Positions 8,002 to 14,839 of a stretch of DNA of 19,369 nucleotides are shown here, piece after piece. Position 1 is the first letter of the stretch. Each line of letters starts with the position of its first letter. Made by a program: the position numbers and the translations under genes. The notes beneath the pieces are model-generated. The model ran no database searches. It was not told the origin of the DNA and worked only from the letters and a program-made list of their open reading frames with translations. Source of the DNA: Bacillota bacterium (GTDB taxonomy: Bacteria > Bacillota > Clostridia > Christensenellales > Aristaeellaceae); contig JAEVYX010000059.1 in assembly GCA_023392515.1 (NCBI GenBank), positions 1 through 19,369 on the forward strand, in the 5' to 3' direction.

Positions 8002-9206
8002 ATTTCTTCCCTTCTGGCGGCCTTCAGCCGTTCGTTCATCTCCACAAAAAATTCAGCAGTGCCAAAACCTCCAGCTTTTGAGATAAGGTCATGCTTCTTC
8101 CCGTGATATTGGAAGGTAGAGTAAACTGCGCCAGGCGCGATTTCCCACAAGGGTGTAATGGACTCAATACCCAAGCGGCACAGCACGGCCAGCAACGTAT
8201 CGCCACCAGTAATTAGCAGCGTTGCCTTAAACCCATCGTCCAGCATGCAGGCGAGCAAACTGCTTAGGTTTTCAGATACACGCTCGCGAGCCCTGGACAA
8301 TTCATCGCCTTCCGCAAGGGAATCATTACTGGTTACAACAATCATTGGCGCTTCTTCCTGCCAAACTTTCCGGATCTGCTCCACCTGGTTATCGCTTATC
8401 CCGTCCGCCAATGCTGCATCTTGCAGCAAAACCCTTCTGAAACCATTCCGCTGTGCAAAGGCGATTTGATTGCGCGTAATGGGATTAACGCTGCCACAGA
8501 GTACAAGAAGCCTTTCCTCAGGGAACAAACGCTGCCTTTCACACTTCTCAAACCAAAGATGCTCCGGTAAAACTGCAGCGAACCCAGCACAGCCGGCCAT
8601 CACATGCAGCCTCTTGTTTTCCATAAGCAGTTTTGCCGTTTGCTTCATATCCTCATCTGATACGCAGTCATATACATTTACACCTTGGACGTCAGTTGTT
8701 TGGCCCGCAGGCACAACGGTTGTCTGCACTTGACTTTGCTGGGCAATAATATCCGGGATATAAGAATAAGAAACTGCTTCAAACGGGTCTGACCCAAAGA
8801 CGCTTTCATGCACAGGCTTGCCATCCACCCACTGAACACCATCAACCGTTACCCGTCCCATCTGAGGGAACGCAGGCAAAAAGGTAAGCTGATTTTGCCC
8901 CGATGCATCCAACATGGCGGACAATTCGGCCCCAATATTTCCTCGCAAAGCTGAATCCACTTTTTTGTATAGATAAGGCACACCAGCTTCCACTGCTTTG
9001 CAGGTTATATCGAAAACCGTGCGGTATGCCTGCTCAGCGGTCATGTGACGAGTTGTTGTATTCATAACCAATACGTCGGTGTTTTCATCACGAAACCCAT
9101 AATGTATATTGGCTGTGACAAGTGTCCTGACACCTGCATCCACAAATTTGATTGCTGTATCCAGCGTACCGGTCATATCATCCGCCAGTACCAATAGCTT
9201 CAGCAT
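7989..9206 (-). CDS. four-carbon acid sugar kinase (DUF1537 family)
   Basis: ATP-dependent kinase of 405 residues from the DUF1537 family, which phosphorylates C4 acid sugars such as D-threonate, D-erythronate or 2-oxo-tetronate at O4. The N-terminal sugar-binding domain shows LADDMTGTLDTA (7-18), KKVDSALRGN (81-90) and PAFPQMGRVTVDG; the C-terminal nucleotide domain shows GGDTLLAVL and SKAGGFG. With a PdxA2 protein in the same operon the expected product is a 4-phosphate that is oxidised and decarboxylated to dihydroxyacetone phosphate, as in the dtnK/pdxA2 pathway. It is the first gene of the operon. The ATG at 9206 follows GGAGG at 5 bases; the upstream ATG at 9218 overlaps that site and is rejected. 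The exact sugar cannot be fixed, so no symbol is given. Confidence 0.9.
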   Translation of the reverse strand: MLKLLVLADDMTGTLDTAIKFVDAGVRTLVTANIHYGFRDENTDVLVMNTTTRHMTAEQAYRTVFDITCKAVEAGVPYLYKKVDSALRGNIGAELSAMLDASGQNQLTFLPAFPQMGRVTVDGVQWVDGKPVHESVFGSDPFEAVSYSYIPDIIAQQSQVQTTVVPAGQTTDVQGVNVYDCVSDEDMKQTAKLLMENKRLHVMAGCAGFAAVLPEHLWFEKCERQRLFPEERLLVLCGSVNPITRNQIAFAQRNGFRRVLLQDAALADGISDNQVEQIRKVWQEEAPMIVVTSNDSLAEGDELSRARERVSENLSSLLACMLDDGFKATLLITGGDTLLAVLCRLGIESITPLWEIAPGAVYSTFQYHGKKHDLISKAGGFGTAEFFVEMNERLKAARREEICTH

Positions 9207-9256
9207 TGATTCCTCCATCCCAGCCCGGCTACATCCGGTAGATGTTTTTCATGTTT

Positions 9257-9286
9257 ATTTTATGCTATTAGAGCCACCGCAGTAAA
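9257..9286 (-). promoter_or_regulatory. candidate promoter of the catabolic operon
   Basis: On the minus strand TTTACT (9281-9286) and TAAAAT (9257-9262) are 18 bases apart, a moderate sigma-A type match. The expected start near 9250 leaves a 5' leader of about 44 bases before the kinase start. No GG/GC pair spaced as in a sigma-54 promoter was found in this intergenic region. Confidence 0.35.
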
Positions 9287-9349
9287 TAGATAAAAAGATG
9301 ATATTCGTTTTATTTTGACACATATCCATGATTTTTTTATTTGATATTC

Positions 9350-9378
9350 TTGCGATATTAATTTACTAGTGATATAAT
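9350..9378 (+). promoter_or_regulatory. promoter of the PrpR_N-type regulator gene
   Basis: TTGCGA (9350-9355), a 17-base spacer and a perfect TATAAT (9373-9378) lie upstream of the regulator, with an expected start near 9385. The 8-mer TGATATTC at 9342-9349 touches the -35 element and recurs at 9299-9306, so these could be binding sites. Confidence 0.6.
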
Positions 9379-9427
9379 TGAAATATTAAGACAAATATGT
9401 TTTAAATTGAAACACGCGAGGTATAGT

Positions 9428-11209
9428 ATGCAGAAGACAAAAGTATTAGCCATTGCTCCCTATGACGGGTTGCGTGAAGTCATAATCACCGAGGCAGCCT
9501 CCCGTGATGATGTTGAAGTTGACGTATATATGGGCGACCTTGCAGACGGTGCCGCAATAGCAAAAACGCTCGAAAATTCGGGCTATGACATCATTCTGTC
9601 ACGGGGAGGTACAGCCACCCTGATTGAGCACGCTGTAAACCTGCCCGTTGTAGACATCACGCCCTCCGTATACGATCTTTTACGCTTTATCAGAATGGCC
9701 GAAAACATACCCGGCCGCTTTGCGGTAGTAGGATTCTTTAGCATAACACATATTGCTGAAAAACTGTTTGATTTAATTCAGCACAAAATAGAAATCGTGA
9801 CCCTCCAAGAACAGGCGGATGCGGATGTTGTGGTAAAGCGGCTTATTGATGAAGGCTTTACGCTCATCGTAGGGGATGCCATTGCGGTTTCCACAGCAAA
9901 AAAATTACGCATAAACAGCATTTTGATTGCTTCCGGCATAGAAAGTGTGCAAGCAGCGCTGAACGAAGCCGTACGGCTGAAGCAGGTCATCAGCACAGCT
10001 ATGCAGCAGAATTTATTATATCGTGACATTTTGGATAAAAGTGATTTAAGCGTTATGGCCTTTGGGGCAGATAAGAAAATGCTCTATTCCAACCTGTCGC
10101 AAGATCAACTGGAATATCAACGAGTTTTCTGTTCGCTGTCCGAATATGTTCCCGCAGCACTGAAGGAAGGCGAGTTTCACATTACTCGCCGGTCGAAGGG
10201 ATATTTGTTTGAAATTACAGGCATAAAATCCCAGCAGGTAATTGGAGAATGTGTCATATTCTATATACGACGTCGTGTATCCCTGCCGCAGATCAAGGCC
10301 GGTGTTGTTGAATATTATCATATGCTTGATGCGAACCGTGAAGACGAGGGCTTCCTTCCCATTGACAACATCGGCAAAATGGCGCCGGTATTGGAATCCG
10401 CCCAAAGTTTTGGCAAATCCTCATCTTCTGTGGTTGTAGCCGGTGAAAACGGCGCGCCTTTTAATGCAATTATACATACGCTCTACCACGAAAGTCCACT
10501 TAGCGCGTATCCATTGATCGTAATTGATTGTGCGCTGATTGACGGAAAATCCTTCTGCTGGATTCTTGATAATGAAGACTCTCCGCTATGCGAGGCGCGC
10601 ATGACAATCTGTTTTAAGAATTTCTCCTCACTGGACGAGGAGCTGCAGCTCCGCTTCATACAATACGCGGAATGTACTTCTCTGAGCAAACGCAACCGAC
10701 TTATCTTCTGTGTACACACGCCGCTTAAGCTATGTGATGCTGTTACGCATTTTTTTAATGATTTGGAGTGCCTCATGCTGCGTATCCCTTCCCTGAGCGA
10801 ACGGACACAGGATATTGCCAGTCTGGCCAACCTCTACTTGAGCATACTAAATATTGAGCTTGGGCGGCAGGTAATCGGCTTTGATGAAGATGCAATCGAA
10901 CTTTTATCCGTTTATCATTGGCCCGGCAGCAACGATCAGCTTAGGCGTTTTGTTAAGCAATGTTTATTACGCTCAAAGGCAGAGACAATTTCCGCCTCCA
11001 TAGTTGAGGCAGGCATTATCGAGGAAAAACGCTTATGCGAAGCGGACCCCATTACCAGCACCTGCATGGATGGCACGCTCGAGGAAATAAATGCACAAAT
11101 TGTCAAGGCCGTACTAAAATCAGAAGATATGAACCGTCAAAAAACCGCCGAGAGGCTTGGCATTAGCCGGAGCACACTTTGGCGGATGCTGAAGTATCAG
11201 AAAAAGTAG
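9428..11209 (+). CDS. PrpR_N-domain regulator with degenerate sigma-54 AAA+ domain
   Basis: Transcription regulator of 593 residues, probably controlling the divergent acid-sugar operon. Residues 1-180 form a PrpR_N-type sensor (SRGGTATLIE at 58-67); about 190-300 resembles a PAS-like linker; 330-510 is a sigma-54 activator-like AAA+ domain; 555-593 carries a Fis-type helix-turn-helix (NRQKTAERLGISRSTLWRML). The AAA+ part is degenerate. The Walker A position reads GENGAPFN with no Lys, the Walker B Asp-Glu pair is Lys397-Asn398, and no GAFTGA loop exists. The folds around LDEELQLR, IPSLSERTQDI and YHWPG remain recognisable. It should therefore bind DNA and ligand without ATP-driven sigma-54 activation. 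The ATG at 9428 follows GCGAGG; a TTG at 9407 in frame has no ribosome site. Confidence 0.85.
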   Translation: MQKTKVLAIAPYDGLREVIITEAASRDDVEVDVYMGDLADGAAIAKTLENSGYDIILSRGGTATLIEHAVNLPVVDITPSVYDLLRFIRMAENIPGRFAVVGFFSITHIAEKLFDLIQHKIEIVTLQEQADADVVVKRLIDEGFTLIVGDAIAVSTAKKLRINSILIASGIESVQAALNEAVRLKQVISTAMQQNLLYRDILDKSDLSVMAFGADKKMLYSNLSQDQLEYQRVFCSLSEYVPAALKEGEFHITRRSKGYLFEITGIKSQQVIGECVIFYIRRRVSLPQIKAGVVEYYHMLDANREDEGFLPIDNIGKMAPVLESAQSFGKSSSSVVVAGENGAPFNAIIHTLYHESPLSAYPLIVIDCALIDGKSFCWILDNEDSPLCEARMTICFKNFSSLDEELQLRFIQYAECTSLSKRNRLIFCVHTPLKLCDAVTHFFNDLECLMLRIPSLSERTQDIASLANLYLSILNIELGRQVIGFDEDAIELLSVYHWPGSNDQLRRFVKQCLLRSKAETISASIVEAGIIEEKRLCEADPITSTCMDGTLEEINAQIVKAVLKSEDMNRQKTAERLGISRSTLWRMLKYQKK

Positions 11210-11241
11210 CCAAGCGGTCAGCGCCTATTCATGGGCAACAA

Positions 11242-11275
11242 AAAAGCCAGGAACCGCTTGTGTTTCCTGGCTTTT
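11242..11275. terminator. bidirectional rho-independent terminator
   Basis: A perfect 12-bp stem AAAAGCCAGGAA (11242-11253) / TTCCTGGCTTTT (11264-11275) with a 10-base loop lies between the regulator (plus strand) and the tRNA operon (minus strand). T runs flank both sides, stronger in the minus direction. It can serve both converging units. Confidence 0.85.
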
Positions 11276-11279
11276 CTCA

Positions 11280-11355
11280 TGGCACCTCCGACGGGATTCG
11301 AACCCGTGTTGCCGCCTTGAGAGGGCGGTGTCCTAGGCCACTAGACCACGGAGGC
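11280..11355 (-). tRNA. tRNA-Glu (anticodon CTC)
   Basis: The minus strand folds into a cloverleaf: acceptor GCCTCCG/CGGAGGT, anticodon stem CCGCC/GGCGG around loop CTCTCAA (anticodon CTC, reading GAG), T arm ACGGG-TTCGAAT-CCCGT and an encoded CCA end (11280-11282). The first acceptor pair is G1-U72 rather than the usual G-C. It is the second gene of the two-tRNA operon. Confidence 0.95.
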
Positions 11356-11364
11356 ATAAAAAAA

Positions 11365-11438
11365 TGGCTGGGGAACTAGGATTCGAACCTAGACAATACG
11401 AGTCAGAGTCGTAGGTGCTGCCGTTACACAATTCCCCA
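11365..11438 (-). tRNA. tRNA-Gln (anticodon CTG)
   Basis: Cloverleaf on the minus strand: acceptor TGGGGAA/TTCCCCA (U1-A72, the pair typical of bacterial tRNA-Gln), anticodon stem TACGA/TCGTA around CTCTGAC (anticodon CTG, reading CAG), T arm CTAGG-TTCGAAT-CCTAG and encoded CCA (11365-11367). It is co-transcribed with the tRNA-Glu that follows 9 bases later. Confidence 0.95.
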
Positions 11439-11464
11439 ACACAGTCAAACCGACTGCGAGTGTC

Positions 11465-11493
11465 ATTATAGAAGAAACAATTTGTTTTGTCAA
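11465..11493 (-). promoter_or_regulatory. consensus promoter of the tRNA operon
   Basis: On the minus strand a perfect TTGACA (11488-11493) and a perfect TATAAT (11465-11470) are separated by 17 bases. The start would fall near 11458, about 20 bases before tRNA-Gln. The consensus match fits a strong stable-RNA promoter. Confidence 0.92.
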
Positions 11494-11648
11494 GATTTTT
11501 TTGCGTGCAACCTGCAAAAATTAAGAATGTCAGCAAAAGTCTAATAAAGGGCGGCAAGATGTCCCGCCGTCCCTTCAAAGGCGATTCTAGGGACAGTTTT
11601 CCATAGCCGCACAGTTCACAGTTTATTCACCACAATCCTCTATTCGTT

Positions 11649-11657
11649 TGTTATAAT
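11649..11657 (+). promoter_or_regulatory. extended -10 promoter of the ABC operon
   Basis: TGTTATAAT (11649-11657) is an extended -10 element (TGN followed by TATAAT). No good -35 box sits 16-18 bases upstream, as is common for extended -10 promoters. The start near 11664 is about 32 bases before the ATPase start. The rest of the 257-base gap 11439-11695 holds the tRNA promoter and a minor GGCGG/CCGCC hairpin at 11550-11568, with no gene seen. Confidence 0.6.
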
Positions 11658-11695
11658 AAGAATGTGTTTATCCAAACCCGGAAGAAGGAGCAAGC

Positions 11696-12652
11696 ATGAT
11701 TACACTCGAAGGTGTTTCCAAGCGCTATGGCACGGTATATGCCCTGAAGGATGTTTCCTTTTCCGCCCCCAAGGGGCAGATATTGGGCCTTCTTGGCCAA
11801 AATGGCGCCGGCAAAACCACAGCGCTGAATATATTGACGGGATATCTTTCCGCCACCCAGGGAAAGGTTTCCATAGACGGGTATGATATATTGAAAGATC
11901 CCCGGGAGGCCAAGCGCCGCATTGGCTATTTGCCCGAGCAGTCCCCCTTGTATGATGAAATGACAGTAGAAAGCTATCTACGCTTCTGTTGCCGGCTGAA
12001 AGAGGTGGAAAAATCCTCCGTATCCCGCCATGTAGCTGAAATTGTGCAGATAACAGGCCTTGAGCAGGCAGCCAAGCGGAAATTGGGCAACCTTTCAAAG
12101 GGGTATCGCCAGCGGGCTGGAATTGCGCAGGCGCTATGCGGGGCACCGGAGGTAATCATCCTGGATGAGCCAACCGTGGGGCTGGATCCCCGGCAGGTGG
12201 TGGAAATCCGGACGCTGATCAAAAACCTTGGGGAAAAGCATACAGTAATCTTCTCCTCCCATATGCTGCATGAAATTCAATCCCTTTGCCGGCGGGTGGT
12301 GATCCTTCACGAGGGGCGTATGATACGGGAAGCGGACATGGAAGAACTCACAGGCGCACAAAAAGGCATTCTGCGGCTGCGCGTTTCCATTCGCATGAAG
12401 GAAAAACCGCTATTGCCTGCCTTGCAAGGGCTGGATTGTGTGCAGCGGGTGGAGGTTCTGCCCACCCCAAATGTAGAAATCACAGAAGCTATATTGGAGT
12501 GTAAAGGGGATGCGTCTCCCCAGGAGCAGCTTTTCACGCTTTTGTCAGGCCTGCAGGCGCCTATTCTGCGCCTCACACCGCTATACAATACCCTGGAAGA
12601 AGTCTTTTTGCGGGCCACGGGGCACGGGGAAGACGTGCCTGGAAAGGACTGA
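11696..12652 (+). CDS. ABC transporter ATP-binding protein (GldA/ABC-2 type)
   Basis: ATPase subunit of 318 residues. Walker A GQNGAGKT (34-41), Q-loop YLPEQ, signature LSKGYRQR, Walker B VIILDEP and the H-loop SSH are all intact, so it should hydrolyse ATP. The N-terminal 220 residues are the nucleotide-binding domain; the remaining 100 are an accessory C-terminal domain typical of ABC-2/export ATPases such as GldA, DrrA and NatA. It energises the permease encoded four bases downstream. The ATG at 11696 follows AAGGAG at 5 bases. Substrate unknown; in gliding Bacteroidota the homologous GldA works with GldF and GldG, but a gliding role cannot be assumed here. Confidence 0.93.
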   Translation: MITLEGVSKRYGTVYALKDVSFSAPKGQILGLLGQNGAGKTTALNILTGYLSATQGKVSIDGYDILKDPREAKRRIGYLPEQSPLYDEMTVESYLRFCCRLKEVEKSSVSRHVAEIVQITGLEQAAKRKLGNLSKGYRQRAGIAQALCGAPEVIILDEPTVGLDPRQVVEIRTLIKNLGEKHTVIFSSHMLHEIQSLCRRVVILHEGRMIREADMEELTGAQKGILRLRVSIRMKEKPLLPALQGLDCVQRVEVLPTPNVEITEAILECKGDASPQEQLFTLLSGLQAPILRLTPLYNTLEEVFLRATGHGEDVPGKD

Positions 12653-12656
12653 TGAA

Positions 12657-13367
12657 ATGATCGCCATTTGGAAACGGGAATTGCAAAGCTATTTCTATAC
12701 GCCTGTGGGCTATGTTTTCATGGGAGTATTTTTAACCCTGGCCGGCATGATGTTTTACATGCAAAACCTAAGCCAGCTGCAAAGCAGCGTATTGCTCTTG
12801 CTGGGGCAAATCACCTTTATGTGGATGCTTCTTTCCCCCGTGCTTACCATGCGGCTGTTGGCGGAGGAACGGCGGCAGAAAACCGACCAGCTCCTTTTGA
12901 CCTCCCCGGTCTCCCTGACCGGCGTTGTATTGGGAAAATATCTGGCTGCCGCGACGGTTCTGGTGGGAACGGTGCTATTGACCTTCCTGTACGTAGTAGT
13001 CATCGCCCTCTTTGGCCAGGTCTACCCGGGCGAGCTGTTTGTGGGCTACTTGGGGTTCATACTGCAAGGCTGCGCATTCCTTGCGCTGGACCTGTTCATT
13101 TCCGGCTGTGCAAAAAATCAGATCACCGCGGCGATAGCCGCTTTCGGCGTGAACCTTATGCTATGGGTGCTGGATTTGATGGCAAACGCAGTAACAGCCC
13201 CTGCGCTCGTTGCAGTCTTGAAGTTTTTGAGCCTTTACAGCAGGTACGAGCCTTTTCTGCTGGGTCAGCTCTCTTATGCCAGCATTTTATATGATGTGAC
13301 TTTCAGCGCTTTTTTCCTGATCGCTACTGTACGGTTATTGGACGCGCGTCGTTTTCGGGAGGGCTGA
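12657..13367 (+). CDS. ABC-2 type permease (GldF-like)
   Basis: Membrane protein of 236 residues with about six hydrophobic segments and the ABC-2 permease pattern: a short cytoplasmic start MIAIWKRELQSYFYTPVGY, then the LTMRLLAEERRQKTDQLLLTSPVS coupling stretch around residues 62-85, shared with NosY and GldF. It should form the transmembrane channel driven by the upstream ATPase. The start chosen is ATG at 12657, four bases after the ATPase stop; a longer in-frame reading back to 12510 only overlaps the ATPase gene and is rejected. The end overlaps the next start by one base (TGATG), which indicates coupling. Confidence 0.88.
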   Translation: MIAIWKRELQSYFYTPVGYVFMGVFLTLAGMMFYMQNLSQLQSSVLLLLGQITFMWMLLSPVLTMRLLAEERRQKTDQLLLTSPVSLTGVVLGKYLAAATVLVGTVLLTFLYVVVIALFGQVYPGELFVGYLGFILQGCAFLALDLFISGCAKNQITAAIAAFGVNLMLWVLDLMANAVTAPALVAVLKFLSLYSRYEPFLLGQLSYASILYDVTFSAFFLIATVRLLDARRFREG

Positions 13368-14830
13368 TGATGAAAAAGAAGTTGTCCTTTTTAAAAAGGC
13401 CGCGATGGCGGCACGGGGGATTCTCCGTTGTTGTAATGGCTTTGGTTTTAGCGGCCTTCGTGCTTGTCAACATGGGAGTCAGTGCCCTGGAAACAAAATA
13501 TGCCTGGCGAAAGGATTATTCTTTTAACGCCCTGACCACCCAAAGCGAAACCACCAAGGAAGTCATGGCATCCCTACCCTATCCGGTTCACATTTATGCC
13601 TTGTATACTGCGGGAAACGAAGATTTGTCCCTGATGGAATTACTGGGGCGCTATCAGGCTGGCAGCAGCAACATTACCTATGAAATGCTGGAATTAAGTT
13701 CGAACCCCGGCCTTTTGAACCGGTTTGAAGGGGATGCGGATGAAAGCCTTACCGCCGACAGCCTCATCGTGTATTGTGAAACGACGGGCCGTTATAAAAT
13801 CCTTGCTCCCACAAGCTTTGTAAGCCTGGGCTACAATGTGGAAAACGGCGGATATGAAATTGCAGGCATCACCTACGAAAAGCAAATTACAGAAGCCTTA
13901 CTGTATGTAACCCGGGACAAAATTCCGGAAATACTGCTGCTCACCGGGCATAACGAATTGGAGGGCGAGGACGTATCCCTTTTGAAAGACGTGCTGGAAA
14001 GCAACAATTATGCCGTGCGCTCTTTCTCTTTAAGGGAAGGGGAAACACTCTCAAGCGAAGCGCTTATGATGATTCTTTCCCCGCAAAAGGATTTGAGCGA
14101 GGATGAACTGAATCAGCTCCTTGCCTTTGCCAAAGCAGGGGGGAGCTTCTTCATCACCTGTGATTTCACCGATCCGGTATCTGATATGCCTAACTACCTC
14201 ACCCTTTTGCGGTCGTATGGAATAACTCCTCTAAGCGGTATTGTCGTGGCCTCCACAGAGGAAGCAGGCTCCTATTACAGCAATATGCCCATCTACCTCA
14301 CACCTCACCTGCTGAGTACGGAATACACCGCATCCCTTGTTGAATCCGGGCTAGATTATCTGATTCTGGCGGGCGCCCGGGCCTTTGAAACACCGGCGTC
14401 TGCGGATAACAGCCTGACCGTAACTCCCATCATCGCAAGCGGATATAAGTCCTACCTCAGAGACATTCAAGGGGAAAACTCCTCCATCGTGCAGCAGGAT
14501 GAGGACCCGTTAGGTCCCTTTGCCCTGTCGCTTTTCAGCCGGCGCATACAGGAAGACGGAACACCGTCGAGCGCCTTTGTTCTGGGCAACAGCACGCTCT
14601 TGATTGACAACCAGTTTTACGCCATCACCCATAATCTGGAGTTTCTGCTGCAGATGACAGGAAACCTGATCAACCAGCAGCCCGTTTCACTGGATATCGT
14701 GGCAAAGACATCCATACGTCCGGGCCTGCCACCGCAGAGCCAACCCATAGGCGCCGCCATCGTGGTGGCTGTCCCCTTGTTGGTGTTCATCCTGGCGCTG
14801 GCGGTCTTGATGCCCCGCCGCCACCTGTAA
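13367..14830 (+). CDS. GldG-like ABC-associated membrane protein
   Basis: Protein of 487 residues with one transmembrane segment near each end (residues about 18-40, and 465-482 just before the RRHL tail) and a large extracytoplasmic domain between them. This is the layout of GldG and the ABC-type auxiliary domain (ABC_transp_aux). The stretch EILLLTGHNELEG followed by SNNYAVRSFSLREGE is typical of that fold. The family is thought to be an accessory subunit of ABC-2 exporters; no enzyme activity is known to me. Translation is coupled to the permease through the overlapping stop/start at 13365-13369; an ATG three bases further on is an equal alternative. Confidence 0.82.
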   Translation: MMKKKLSFLKRPRWRHGGFSVVVMALVLAAFVLVNMGVSALETKYAWRKDYSFNALTTQSETTKEVMASLPYPVHIYALYTAGNEDLSLMELLGRYQAGSSNITYEMLELSSNPGLLNRFEGDADESLTADSLIVYCETTGRYKILAPTSFVSLGYNVENGGYEIAGITYEKQITEALLYVTRDKIPEILLLTGHNELEGEDVSLLKDVLESNNYAVRSFSLREGETLSSEALMMILSPQKDLSEDELNQLLAFAKAGGSFFITCDFTDPVSDMPNYLTLLRSYGITPLSGIVVASTEEAGSYYSNMPIYLTPHLLSTEYTASLVESGLDYLILAGARAFETPASADNSLTVTPIIASGYKSYLRDIQGENSSIVQQDEDPLGPFALSLFSRRIQEDGTPSSAFVLGNSTLLIDNQFYAITHNLEFLLQMTGNLINQQPVSLDIVAKTSIRPGLPPQSQPIGAAIVVAVPLLVFILALAVLMPRRHL

Positions 14831-14839
14831 GGAGGTAGC

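Noticed and set aside
9315..9343. TTGACA-N17-TATTTG as the regulator promoter
   Set aside because: The -35 is perfect but the -10 is poor; TTGCGA-N17-TATAAT at 9350-9378 is closer to the gene and has a perfect -10. It could be a second start.
9219..9427. Sigma-54 (-24/-12) promoter for the catabolic operon
   Set aside because: TGGCTC followed by GC was seen near 9265-9277 on the minus strand, but GG and GC are 8 bases apart instead of 10, and the regulator lacks GAFTGA.
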